A stretch of 52,827 nucleotides of DNA, from positions 1 through 52,827 of the forward strand of contig JBBQWR010000043.1 in assembly GCA_038210495.1 (NCBI GenBank), written 5' to 3'. Shown in pieces: positions 14,501 through 24,046 of this stretch (position 1 is its first letter; every line of letters begins with the position of its first letter). The position numbers were made by a program, and so were the translations under genes. The stretch comes from JBBQWR01 sp038210495 (GTDB taxonomy: Bacteria; Planctomycetota; Planctomycetia; Pirellulales; DATAWG01). The notes beneath the pieces were generated by a model. The model saw nothing but the letters and a program-made list of their open reading frames with translations. It was not told the DNA's origin and made no database searches.

Positions 14501-15652
14501 ATGACTGCCGCGAAAACGCTTAAAATCGCCGTGATCGGCGCCGGACATTTGGGGCGCATCCACGCTCGTCTGCTCGCCGGAGTTCCCAACGCCAAACTGG
14601 TGGCCATCGTCGATCCCGTCGCCGAATCGCGCCGCCAGGTCGCCGCGGAAACGGGCGCCGCGGACTACGCCGACTATCGCGAACTGGCGGGCAAAGTCGA
14701 CGCCGCGATTCTCGCCGCGCCCGCCACCTTGCATCACGCGATCGGCGTGGAGCTGCTTCGTCAGGGAATCCATCTGCTCATCGAGAAGCCGCTCGCCGTC
14801 ACGCTGGCCGAAGCCGAGGAGCTGGTGTGGGCCGCTAATTGGCATGGACTCGTGTTGCAGGTCGGGCATATCGAACGGTTCAACCCGGCGTTGGAGCAAG
14901 TGCTTCCGCTGACTCAAGGGCCTCGGTACATCGAAGCGACCCGCGCGAGCGGATACACGTTCCGCTCGACCGATATCGGTGTCGTGCTGGATCTGATGAT
15001 CCACGATCTGGACGTCGCGATGTGGCTGGCTGGTTCGCGTGTCCGGCAAGTGTCGGCGGCGGGCATGTCGGTGATGGGTCCGCACGAGGATGTCGCCCAG
15101 GCGTACGTCGAATTCGAGAACGGCTGCGTGGCGCATCTGAGCGCTTCGCGAGTTAGCCCACGACCCCGGCGCGAAATGCAAATTTGGTCGCCGCGAGCCA
15201 ATGTGAGCGTCGATTTTTCCACTCGCCGCGCGACGGTCGTCGAGCCGGCCGAGGCTCTTTGGGAGCACGAAGCGAAAAATCAACCGCCGACGCTCGAACG
15301 CCGGCAGTATCTCCAGCAGAACTTTTTCTCGGCCGTGCTGCCGGTCCGCGAATTGGAAGCGTCGCCGGAAAACGCATTGCTACTAGAGCAGCAGGATTTC
15401 GTCGAGAGCGTGCTGACGGGCCGGGCGCCGCGCGTCACCGGCGCCCAGGCACGCGACTCACTCGCCGTTGCCGAGCAGATTTTGACTTCCATTGCGAACC
15501 GGCAATGGCGAGAGGGTGAGGCGAGCGTGGTGGGCGCACTGCCAATTTTCATGCCGGCTGCCGAACCGTCAATTTTGCGGGGGCCTCACTGGGAGCGCCA
15601 GATAGTTGCCTCGCGGCGCGACCGCATATCCACGCGCAAGGAAGCCGGTTGA
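14501..15652 (+). CDS. Gfo/Idh/MocA family oxidoreductase
   Basis: A 383-residue NAD(P)-dependent dehydrogenase. The N-terminal Rossmann domain has KIAVIGAGHLGRIHARLL and the signature EKPLA in LLIEKPLAVTLAEA. The catalytic region has MIHDLDVAMWLAG. The C-terminal alpha/beta substrate domain ends in a tail of about 50 basic residues of unclear role. Such enzymes oxidise or reduce sugar nucleotides. Its place right after lpxA recalls GnnA, which with the aminotransferase GnnB makes UDP-GlcNAc3N for lipid A; no aminotransferase is adjacent here. The exact substrate is therefore inference. Confidence 0.85.
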   Translation: MTAAKTLKIAVIGAGHLGRIHARLLAGVPNAKLVAIVDPVAESRRQVAAETGAADYADYRELAGKVDAAILAAPATLHHAIGVELLRQGIHLLIEKPLAVTLAEAEELVWAANWHGLVLQVGHIERFNPALEQVLPLTQGPRYIEATRASGYTFRSTDIGVVLDLMIHDLDVAMWLAGSRVRQVSAAGMSVMGPHEDVAQAYVEFENGCVAHLSASRVSPRPRREMQIWSPRANVSVDFSTRRATVVEPAEALWEHEAKNQPPTLERRQYLQQNFFSAVLPVRELEASPENALLLEQQDFVESVLTGRAPRVTGAQARDSLAVAEQILTSIANRQWREGEASVVGALPIFMPAAEPSILRGPHWERQIVASRRDRISTRKEAG

Positions 15653-15732
15653 AAAAGAAAAAGGACGGCCATGCTGAGATGGTCGTCCCACTTCCGATGC
15701 GTTGGCCTTGCAAGTTTTCGACGCCGGCGTAC

Positions 15733-17121
15733 TTAGCCACCAGCTGGGGCTGGCGCCGGATTCGCCGGCGCGATCGAGCCGCCTCTATTCGGCGTCGCGC
15801 CAGCTCCGGTGTTAACTCCAGCATTTGGACCATCACTTAGGATGTTACCCGCGCCTGCGGCATTGGGTTGCGATCGGGAACGATTGAGCGGGTTGTCGCG
15901 GAGGGTAGATGTCGTGTCCGTAGCCGCGTCACGGTTGTAGACGCCCTCGTTCCCCGCAGAGCTCTGGCCGTTCAAATTCGCGCCTCGATAGCCGGAGGTG
16001 TAAGGGCCCGTGGTCGTCCGCGTCGCAACCGACGGCGTTGGCTGCGCAAACATCTGCCATGTGTTATTGCCGTAGTACATCCATTGATTGGACGGCGTGT
16101 AATACCAATAGCGGCCTTGGTAAAACTGCATGCGCCAATCGGGGCCGACTTGGCGCGACATCATGCTGTTTGAGCCGTTAGGTCCGTCGTTCGATCCGCC
16201 AGATGCGCCGGTAGTCCCGCTAAAGCCGTTAGGGTTTTGAGCGCCATTGGCTCCGAATTGGTTTTGGCCAGCGCCCCCGTTATTTCCATTGGTATTGCCT
16301 TGGCCCTGAAAATTTCCGCCGACACCTGTCGTATCGCCGAGGCCGCTGCCTTGGCCCTGGAAAGCGCCATTGGTATTTGAATTTCCAGTGGCGCCACCAG
16401 CGCCGCTCGCCGTGCCATTGGCTCCGATTCCGTTAACGCTATTGGCATTTCCCTGTCCGGCGCCGGCTTGACCGCTGTTTCCCTGGAAGGGGCCCTGAAG
16501 GCTGCCGCTATTGTTTTGAGCGCTTGCCGGAGTTCCGTTGTTATTTTGGGCGTTTCCCAGGGCGCCGTTGTTGTTGTTCGATGCGCCAGCCCCTGACGGA
16601 TTGCTGTTCGGGGTGCCCGCCGCGCCTGATCCGCCGGCAGAATTATTCCCCGTTCCAGCTCCGTTCGAGCCGACTCCCCCGACCCCGGTGCCACTTGAGC
16701 CGCCGCCAACGCTCCCGTTTGAACCGTTTAGGCCATTTCCAGAGCCTCCCTGGCCCGCGCCCGTCCCTCCAAGTCCGGAACCGGCGTTGCCTAGCCCGGA
16801 GCCCGTGCCGCCAGCGCCCGAGTTAGCCCCCGGATTGGCGCCGCTCTGACCCGCGCTGTTGGGCAAGCCGTTATGCCCCGCCGCTCCAGCGGCGCCTGAT
16901 CCAGCCGTGCCTGGCCCCGAGATGCCGCCGACCCCGGCGCCTGAGCCCCCTGAGCCGACGCCGCTCGACCCACTGCCTGCACCGCCACTGCCAGCTCCGC
17001 CACCGCCCGAACCCCCGCCACCCGCTGCCCCACCTCCGCCCCCAGCACCGGCTGCGAATGTTAAACTACCGGCCATTAGCATGCTAGCTATTGTCGTCCC
17101 GATGAATGTCGTGCGGCGCAT
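15733..17121 (-). CDS. Gly/Asn/Ser-rich secreted protein with Trp/Tyr-rich C-terminal motif
   Basis: A 462-residue exported protein. A signal peptide (residues 1-24, ending LTFAAGAGG) is followed by about 295 residues of low complexity. These begin almost pure Gly/Ala/Ser and become Gly/Asn/Gln-rich, with repeats such as GSGLGNAGSGLGG and NNNGALGNAQNNN. Near residues 320-358 a compact aromatic motif appears (WRMQFYQGRYWYYTP, NQWMYYGNNTW), of a type I know from many planctomycete exported proteins. The disordered tail is Arg/Asn/Pro-rich. It looks like a structural surface or matrix protein; function is unknown. AGGAG lies before the ATG. The opposite strand shows Pro-rich open frames, which I take as shadows. 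Confidence 0.75.
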   Translation of the reverse strand: MRRTTFIGTTIASMLMAGSLTFAAGAGGGGGAAGGGGSGGGGAGSGGAGSGSSGVGSGGSGAGVGGISGPGTAGSGAAGAAGHNGLPNSAGQSGANPGANSGAGGTGSGLGNAGSGLGGTGAGQGGSGNGLNGSNGSVGGGSSGTGVGGVGSNGAGTGNNSAGGSGAAGTPNSNPSGAGASNNNNGALGNAQNNNGTPASAQNNSGSLQGPFQGNSGQAGAGQGNANSVNGIGANGTASGAGGATGNSNTNGAFQGQGSGLGDTTGVGGNFQGQGNTNGNNGGAGQNQFGANGAQNPNGFSGTTGASGGSNDGPNGSNSMMSRQVGPDWRMQFYQGRYWYYTPSNQWMYYGNNTWQMFAQPTPSVATRTTTGPYTSGYRGANLNGQSSAGNEGVYNRDAATDTTSTLRDNPLNRSRSQPNAAGAGNILSDGPNAGVNTGAGATPNRGGSIAPANPAPAPAGG

Positions 17122-17483
17122 GACATGAACTCCTGTTATTGAAACTCAGAATCTTAAGCCGCAGCACGACGGCCGCCTGCGGAAACGACTCTCAACAAGC
17201 ATCTCGCGTGCCGAACCAGGACCGAGCCCACAGTTGGCCGTCAAATGAAAAACGCCGGTTTCGTTAGCCAGACTGACCTCCACGCAGTTTCACGGGTGGT
17301 TATGAAGGTCGCCCGCTGAGCAGGCGGCCAACGTTCTGAACAACAACGGCCACCAGGGCCGGTTAGAGGGTATTTATTGTTAGTCAACCGAAGTGAACGT
17401 AGGATAGTAGCCAGTTAACAGCGGTTAAGTCGGCCGACTCACTCAAATGCACGATTCACCAACCAACGCTGGAGCAGCCCGCG
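17122..17483. other. divergent intergenic region, 362 bases
   Basis: It separates the leftward Gly-rich gene and the rightward sheath gene and must hold both promoters. It contains AGGAG for the former and GGAG 10 bases before the ATG of the latter, plus small palindromes (CGCC/GGCG at about 17309-17325). No gene and none of the dispersed repeats was seen. Confidence 0.5.
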
Positions 17484-19088
17484 ATGGCTAAGCAAATTTC
17501 CTTCGGATCGATGTTCGTCGGCTCGACGACTTCGCCCAGTCCGGCCACGACCGAGCGATCGGACGACCAGCCGTTTCGTATTTTGGTCATCGGCGATTTT
17601 TCGGGCGAAGGAAGTTCGCAAAACGAAACGCCAGCCGGACCCTTGAAGCGGCCCATTGCCGTCGATCGAGACAATCTCGAAGAGCTATTTCAAAAAATGC
17701 GGCCGACCGTCAACCTGCCAGGCATGCATCCCGATGGCTCGGCGATCAGGCTCGAGCTCAAGGAATGGGACGATCTCCATCCCGATCATCTCTACGAGCA
17801 ATTGCCGCTGTTTGAGACGCTACGCGTGACTCGCAACCGCTTGAAGAATCCGAAAACGTTCGCGGCCGCGGCGGAGGAAGTGCAGAAGTGGGCGGCCGAA
17901 AAGAGTCAGGCGGACAAGGGGTCAGGGGATACGGGAACAGGGGACGAGGGAACAGGAAAAGGGGGACGCGAGAGTGGTTCGCCATCCGCGGCGGATGCGG
18001 CGCCGGCGTCGGGGGGCGAGTGGCTCGATCAATTGCTGGGGCAAGATGACGATGATCGGTCGGGCGGCCTGCCCTCCTCGCGTCCGACAGTGCAGCGGCG
18101 ACCGGATGCGTTTCAACAACTGTTGGCCAAGATTGTCGAGCCGCATCGACTAGCGGCGGCCGACCCACGATTGGGCGAATTGGTCGACGCCGTCGATGAG
18201 CTGGCCGCCGATCGAATGCGCGCCATCCTGCACCATCCGAACTTTCAGGCCGTCGAGTCGGCGTGGCGTTCGATCGAGATGCTCACGCGGCGGCTGGAGA
18301 CGGGCCGCGAGTTGAAGATTTATTTGCTCGATTGCAGCAAGGCGGCGCTGGGCAGCGAATTGGCGAACGTCGAACAGATCAACCGCTCGGCGTTTTTTAA
18401 GACACTCACCGACATTCCGCCCGGCGCGGCGCCGTGGACGCTGCTCCTCGGCAATTATCAGTTTGGCGCCAACGAGCCGGATGTGCTGATGCTCGGCGCG
18501 ATCGCCCAGATCGCGGCCAGGGCCGGGGCGCCATTTTTGGCCGGGGCCAATCCAAGCGTGTTCGGCGCCGATGCGCTGGCCGATACGCCCGATCCGGACG
18601 ACTGGGGCAAACCGGCGCCAGCGGCCGCGCAGCTTTGGGACGCGCTACGGCAATTTCCCGAAGCCACGTCGTTGGGGCTCGTGGCGCCCCGGTTCCTCCT
18701 GCGAATGCCCTATGGCCGAAACACGAGTCCCGTCGAGCGGTTCGATTTCGAGGAACAGCCGCAGCCCGATCACGACGGATACCTGTGGGGCAACTCGGCG
18801 TTCGTCGTCGCCTGTCTGCTTGGGCAAACGTTCAGCGAAACGGGCTGGAACCTGGGCGGCCGGTTGTATCGCGATCTGAACGATCTGCCGGCTCACATTT
18901 ACGAAGACGACGGCGAGTCGCGCGTGAAGCCGTGCGCTGAGATTTTGCTGATCGATCGGGGCGTCGATCGCATCACCGATTACGGCGTCATGGCCCTGCA
19001 ATCGTTTCAAGATCGTGGCTCCGTGCGGTTGCCGCGATTGCAATCGCTGGCGGAGCCGATGGCGGCGCTGGCGGGAAGATGGAAGTGA
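17484..19088 (+). CDS. fused TssB-TssC-like contractile sheath protein
   Basis: A 534-residue protein joining the two subunits of a type VI secretion sheath. Residues about 30-135 resemble TssB/VipA (FRILVIGDFSGEG, then RPIAVDRDNLEELFQKMRPT and LYEQLPLFETLRVTR). Residues 140-185 are a low-complexity Gly/Asp/Ser linker. Residues about 200-534 resemble TssC/VipB (ILHHPNFQAVESAWRS, LLLGNYQFG, FLAGANPSVFG, RFLLRMPYGRNTSPVERFDFEE, LWGNSAFVVACLL). It ends where the core of TssC ends, so the last 100 or so residues of a normal TssC appear to be missing. No other T6SS gene lies in the window. The role could be a contractile structure assembled from distant genes. Confidence 0.82.
   Translation: MAKQISFGSMFVGSTTSPSPATTERSDDQPFRILVIGDFSGEGSSQNETPAGPLKRPIAVDRDNLEELFQKMRPTVNLPGMHPDGSAIRLELKEWDDLHPDHLYEQLPLFETLRVTRNRLKNPKTFAAAAEEVQKWAAEKSQADKGSGDTGTGDEGTGKGGRESGSPSAADAAPASGGEWLDQLLGQDDDDRSGGLPSSRPTVQRRPDAFQQLLAKIVEPHRLAAADPRLGELVDAVDELAADRMRAILHHPNFQAVESAWRSIEMLTRRLETGRELKIYLLDCSKAALGSELANVEQINRSAFFKTLTDIPPGAAPWTLLLGNYQFGANEPDVLMLGAIAQIAARAGAPFLAGANPSVFGADALADTPDPDDWGKPAPAAAQLWDALRQFPEATSLGLVAPRFLLRMPYGRNTSPVERFDFEEQPQPDHDGYLWGNSAFVVACLLGQTFSETGWNLGGRLYRDLNDLPAHIYEDDGESRVKPCAEILLIDRGVDRITDYGVMALQSFQDRGSVRLPRLQSLAEPMAALAGRWK
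17913..17975 (+). repeat. 15-nt purine-rich repeat inside the sheath linker
   Basis: GGGGATACGGGAACA is followed by GGGGACGAGGGAACA and a third, degenerate unit, encoding GDTGT GDEGT GKGGR. The tract forms most of the linker between the TssB-like and TssC-like parts and keeps the frame open. Confidence 0.7.
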
Positions 19089-19094
19089 AAGAGC

Positions 19095-19137
19095 GTGGCG
19101 AGTGGTGGGTGGCGAACGTTGAGTGGCGAGTGGCGGC
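19095..19137. repeat. GAGTGGC heptad tract
   Basis: Imperfect 7-nt units (GAGTGGT, GAGTGGC, GAGTGGC) lie just past the stop of the sheath gene. A single inverse unit, CCACTCGCCC, directly abuts the hisD ATG at 19300. Confidence 0.65.
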
Positions 19138-19261
19138 TGGGGCAGACGAAACGAACGTCGACCATCCACGTTCGACCGCCGTTGCTGGCTACTTCCGTTC
19201 CTTCGCCCCGCCGGTCAAAATGAGTCGTAAACCACCCCCCGCGATCAATGTCAGTGCCATC

Positions 19262-19286
19262 GTCAGGCACAGAGTGCCTGACCTAC
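19262..19286 (-). repeat. GTAG-headed REP element (single)
   Basis: On the minus strand it reads GTAG plus a palindrome with a 9-bp stem (GTCAGGCAC / GTGCCTGAC) around TCT. It is the same family as the pairs at 5512-5647 and 23944-24045, with changed stem bases that still pair. It ends 13 bases before the hisD start codon. Confidence 0.75.
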
Positions 19287-19299
19287 CCGCCACTCGCCC

Positions 19300-20640
<1,341 letters not shown>

Positions 20641-20646
<6 letters not shown>

Positions 20647-20702
20647 ATGACGAATGTCTAATGGCGAATGTCGAATCAATGACGAATGACGAATGACGAA
20701 GT
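20641..20702. repeat. GAATGAC heptad tract
   Basis: Units of GAATGAC, GAATGTC and GAATCAA begin at the hisD stop codon and end with three perfect GAATGAC units at about 20680-20700. The tract lies 25 bases before the FMO start. Confidence 0.85.
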
Positions 20703-20726
20703 AATCACCCACGCTCTTGCCGACCC

Positions 20727-22124
20727 ATGAAAGCGAAAGCGTCCAAGGAGTTGGCCGATTGGCTGGCTCAGCCGTGCGATGCCGCCTCGACGGCGGTTGG
20801 CACTGTGCGATCGGATTTGCCGGTGCTCGTGGTAGGCGCGGGGCCGGCCGGCTTGGCCGGGATGGCGGCGCTGCGGCAAGCGGGAGTTCCCTTCGCAGGT
20901 GTCGAAGGCCACGCGCACCTGGGTGGCATCTGGGATCAGTCGAATCCCGTCAGTTCGGTCTACGAAGGCCTCCGCACGGTCACCTCGCGGTTCACGACGC
21001 ATCTCGATAAACCGATGCCGGGCGATTTGCCGAACTATCCGGAACATAGCCAGGTCCACGCCTACCTGACGGAGTTCGCGGACTCCGAAAAACTGACGCC
21101 TCACATCCGTTTTTCGACCCACTTCGAAACGGCCAGCAAGACAGACAGCGGCGCCTGGCTTGCCACGTTCAACAGTCCCGACCGAACCGAGACCCGGCAG
21201 CAAGAGTATCGGGCCATCGTCGTCGCCACGGGCTCCCACAATCGGCGACATCGGGTTTTTCCCGAGTTGCTGCGGAAACAGGCTCTCGCCGCAGGCATTC
21301 CTGCCATTCATTCGTCGGAGTATCGCGATCCCAGTCGCTACGCCGGCAAACGAGTGCTCGTGATTGGCGTTGGCAATTCGGGATCGGACATCGCCGAAAA
21401 GATCAGCGGCACGGCCCAGCGCATGTTACTTGCGATTCGGACCAGTCCTTGGATCATTCCGCAAACCGTCGGAGGGATACCGTGCGACCATCTCGGGGCT
21501 CAGTCGCGGGGTGTCCCCGATTGGATCGGCTTGACTTACTTTCACGCGATGCGGCGGATGGCGATCGGCAGCTTCCGCAGCCTGGGCCTGACTCGTCCGC
21601 GATATCGACTGAACGATCGCTTGCCGATCTCGGACCGAGGGGTCGTGCGAGCGATTCGCGAGGGAAGCGTGATTCCGCGTTCGCAAGTCACTGACCTCGA
21701 GGGGGGCGTCGCCCGATTCGCCGATTCGAGCCATTCGCCGGAGCCGGTCGATGCGGTGATCTTCGCGACGGGCTTTGCTCGGAAGTATCCGATGTTGCCC
21801 GAGTTGGATGCCGCTGGCGCGCGGCTGGACGACGCTTTGTTGTTTTGTATTTTTCACCGTCGCGAGCCGGGTTTGGCGTTCCTGACGGAAACCGTCGGGC
21901 TGCGTAGCTGCTGGCCGATCTTCGTCGAGCAGGCGCGAGCGATCGCCGGTTATTTTCTGGCCGAGCAGCGCGGGTCGCCCCAAGTGCAGGCGTTCGATCG
22001 CCGCCGCGGCTTGGCCACCCCGAATTTCAAAGGAAAGCTATTTTGCTTGGCCGACGATTATCATCTCGACTATGAGATTTATGTCCGCGCGCTTCGCGGT
22101 CTTACCGAGTGGATGAAGGGCTAG
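20727..22124 (+). CDS. flavin-containing monooxygenase-like NAD(P)/FAD protein
   Basis: A 465-residue two-dinucleotide-binding flavoprotein. The FAD site is VLVVGAGPAGLAG at residues 32-44. The linker motif of the FMO family is present in altered form (AIHSSEYRDPSRYAGKRV). The NADPH site is VLVIGVGNSGSDIAEK. An ATG segment (VIFATGFARKYPML) follows. Such enzymes oxygenate a soft nucleophile such as N or S in a small molecule, or act as Baeyer-Villiger enzymes; the substrate is unknown. Residues 1-30 form an extra helical start. It stands downstream of hisD with a heptad tract between, so it may not be an operon partner. Confidence 0.85.
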   Translation: MKAKASKELADWLAQPCDAASTAVGTVRSDLPVLVVGAGPAGLAGMAALRQAGVPFAGVEGHAHLGGIWDQSNPVSSVYEGLRTVTSRFTTHLDKPMPGDLPNYPEHSQVHAYLTEFADSEKLTPHIRFSTHFETASKTDSGAWLATFNSPDRTETRQQEYRAIVVATGSHNRRHRVFPELLRKQALAAGIPAIHSSEYRDPSRYAGKRVLVIGVGNSGSDIAEKISGTAQRMLLAIRTSPWIIPQTVGGIPCDHLGAQSRGVPDWIGLTYFHAMRRMAIGSFRSLGLTRPRYRLNDRLPISDRGVVRAIREGSVIPRSQVTDLEGGVARFADSSHSPEPVDAVIFATGFARKYPMLPELDAAGARLDDALLFCIFHRREPGLAFLTETVGLRSCWPIFVEQARAIAGYFLAEQRGSPQVQAFDRRRGLATPNFKGKLFCLADDYHLDYEIYVRALRGLTEWMKG

Positions 22125-22152
22125 CTTGCCGAGCTTCACGCTCCCCTCCCGG

Positions 22153-22779
22153 CTATCCCCAGAATTGCCACCAGGGCCGATGCACCTTGCCGGCCACGTG
22201 GTTGTGCATCGGGCGGCCGTGGGAGTCGAGCGCGCCGTCGACTTTCGCGTGGGCGAGCCGGACGCAGCTCATTTGAGCGCCGGTCATGTTGGCCCGTTCG
22301 AGGTTGGCGCCCATGAAATTGGCGCCGGTCAGATCGGCGCCGCGGAGGTCGGATCGAGTCAGGTTGGCCTTGAAGAAATTAGCCCGGCCGTCGGCTAGGC
22401 TGAGATCGGCGCCGGTGAGGTCGGCTTCCTCGAAATTGGCGTCTTGCATTTTGGCGTAACGCAGGATGGCCCCTTGCAATTGTGCCTTGCTGAGATTGCA
22501 GCCGGCCAGCATGGCTTCGCCGAGGTCGGCCTTCTTCATCATGGCGCCGGTGAGCATCGCGCCATCCAAGCCGGCGGCCTTCAATGAGGCGCCGGTGAGA
22601 ATCGCGCCGCGAAGATCCGCGTCGCGCAGATCGCTGGTCATGAGCGAGACGCCGGTCAGATCGAGCCCAGCCAGATTGGCGCCCAGGAGCTTGACTCCGG
22701 CCAAGTTGGCGCCGACCAACGAGTCGGCGGCGACCCTGTGAATGATCTTGCCGGTGTGTCTGTTTTTGATCGGTACCAT
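22153..22779 (-). CDS. pentapeptide-repeat protein
   Basis: A 208-residue protein made almost entirely of A(D/N)LXX repeats from about residue 20 to 175 (VGANLAGVKLLGANLAGLDL, LRGADLTGANFMGANL and so on). These should form a right-handed quadrilateral beta-helix. The N-terminus (MVPIKNRHTGKIIHR) and the C-terminus (HRPWWQFWG) are unique. There is no signal peptide or membrane segment, so it is cytosolic. Some family members mimic DNA and protect gyrase, but nothing here points to that. An AAGGGA lies about 6 bases before the ATG. Confidence 0.9.
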   Translation of the reverse strand: MVPIKNRHTGKIIHRVAADSLVGANLAGVKLLGANLAGLDLTGVSLMTSDLRDADLRGAILTGASLKAAGLDGAMLTGAMMKKADLGEAMLAGCNLSKAQLQGAILRYAKMQDANFEEADLTGADLSLADGRANFFKANLTRSDLRGADLTGANFMGANLERANMTGAQMSCVRLAHAKVDGALDSHGRPMHNHVAGKVHRPWWQFWG

Positions 22780-23176
22780 CGACGTCCCTTCGGCGCCACG
22801 TCCGAATCGGCCCCGTGGCGAGCCGCCAGCAATGCGAATGATTTGCCAGCAGGCAGGGCCGGGAGTTGCCGCCCGGCGGATGAATCGATCTGCAAGAAGC
22901 GACGCTTGTTGACCCTTTCCGTGAGTAACCCCTGAGCCGCCATTCTAACGTCAAACCCCCCTTTTGCCAAAATAATTGTTAGGATTCGATGAATTTCGTT
23001 CGGATAGGCAAAACCGTCCGGTTTTCGGACGCATGGCCTGGTCGCTTGCTCAAATTGGGCAAGCACGCCGTTACTCGCCCGTGCATCGCTTAAGTCGGGC
23101 TGCGCCAATCGTCGAAGATAATCCCATTGGCCAAGCTTTGCGGCTTGGGCCGGCTGAACCATTTTAAAGGCGCCCC
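22780..23176. other. divergent intergenic region, 397 bases
   Basis: It lies between the leftward pentapeptide-repeat gene and rightward scpA. Small hairpins occur, for example CGTCCG/CGGACG around GTTTT at about 23008-23025. Open frames here are short and without recognisable character, so I see no gene. Promoters for both neighbours are expected but not evident. Confidence 0.45.
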
Positions 23177-23947
23177 ATGAATTTCTCGGTCGATCTGGAA
23201 ATTTTTCGCGGCCCGCTCGATCTGCTGCTGTATCTCGTGCGGAAGCACGAGGTGGCGATCACCGAGATTCCGATTGCGCCGATCACCGACCAGTTTCTCG
23301 AATACCTGGATGTGCTGGAGCAGTTGGACGTGGACATGGTCGGTGATTTTCTGGACGTCGCCAGCACGCTGATCGAAATCAAGTCGCGGATGCTCTTGCC
23401 GCGAAGCGAAGAGATCGAGGACCCGCTCGAAGATCCGCGCCACGAACTGGTCGAGCGGCTGCTGGAATACAAAAAGTTCAAAGATGCGGCCGCAATTCTC
23501 GAAGAGCGGAGCCGCGACTGGCAGCAGCGTTATCCGCGATTGGCCAACGATTTGCCGACGCCCAGCAAAGACCCGGCGCTCGAGCCAATCCGCGAGGTCG
23601 AGCTATGGGACTTGGTCAGCGCGTTCGCCCGCATTCTGCGCGAAAAAGAGTCGGCCGTACCGCGGAGCATCGTTTACGACGAGACGCCCATTCACGTCTA
23701 TATGGAGCAGCTACACGCGCGGCTGGCCGAGCACGGCCGGATCGCGTTCACCGAATTGTTCCGGCCGCTGAAGCACAAGTCGACCGTGATCGGCATGTTT
23801 CTGGCGATTCTGGAGCTGGTCCGCCATCAGCACGCGCGGGTCGAGCAGAACGATCTCTATGGCGAGATTTGGATCTTGCCCGGACCTCAACTCAAGGCGC
23901 CGGCCGATTGGACGGCGGCCGACAATTACGAAGCCGGCTCGCCGTAG
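23177..23947 (+). CDS. scpA: segregation and condensation protein A
   Basis: A 256-residue ScpA, the kleisin subunit that bridges SMC heads in chromosome condensation. The N-terminal SMC-neck-binding domain is clear (VDLEIFRGPLDLLLYLVRK, then ITDQFLEYLDVLEQLDVDMVGDFLDVAS and RMLLPRSEE). The C-terminal winged helix is also clear (RIAFTELFRPLKHKSTVIGMFLAILELVR). Length is normal. scpB, the usual partner, is not adjacent, and the next gene is convergent. The stop TAG is formed by the GTAG head of a REP element. Confidence 0.94.
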   Translation: MNFSVDLEIFRGPLDLLLYLVRKHEVAITEIPIAPITDQFLEYLDVLEQLDVDMVGDFLDVASTLIEIKSRMLLPRSEEIEDPLEDPRHELVERLLEYKKFKDAAAILEERSRDWQQRYPRLANDLPTPSKDPALEPIREVELWDLVSAFARILREKESAVPRSIVYDETPIHVYMEQLHARLAEHGRIAFTELFRPLKHKSTVIGMFLAILELVRHQHARVEQNDLYGEIWILPGPQLKAPADWTAADNYEAGSP

Positions 23948-23966
23948 GTCAGGCATCCTGCCTGAC
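23944..23966 (+). repeat. GTAG-headed REP element (left half of second REPIN)
   Basis: GTAG plus GTCAGGCATCCTGCCTGAC (8-bp stem, 3-base loop) and then GC. The TAG of the head is the scpA stop codon. The inverse partner is at 24023-24045. Confidence 0.82.
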
Positions 23967-24022
23967 GCAGTGTTGTCGCCAACCCCAAGCTTAAGTCGTC
24001 CCGCAGGCTGCGCGTTCCCTGC

Positions 24023-24045
24023 TTCAGGCAGGATGCCTGACCTAC
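24023..24045 (-). repeat. GTAG-headed REP element (right half of second REPIN)
   Basis: On the minus strand it reads GTAG plus GTCAGGCATCCTGCCTGAA. With 23944-23966 it forms an inverted pair about 100 bases long, again between two convergent genes. It ends 1 base before the stop of the LptF/G gene. Confidence 0.82.
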
Positions 24046-24046
24046 G

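Noticed and set aside
16538..16849. Pro-rich rightward frames opposite the Gly-rich gene
   Set aside because: Poly-Gly codons (GGC/GGN) read in antisense give Pro/Ala. The leftward frame has a signal peptide, AGGAG and an aromatic motif, so it is the real one.
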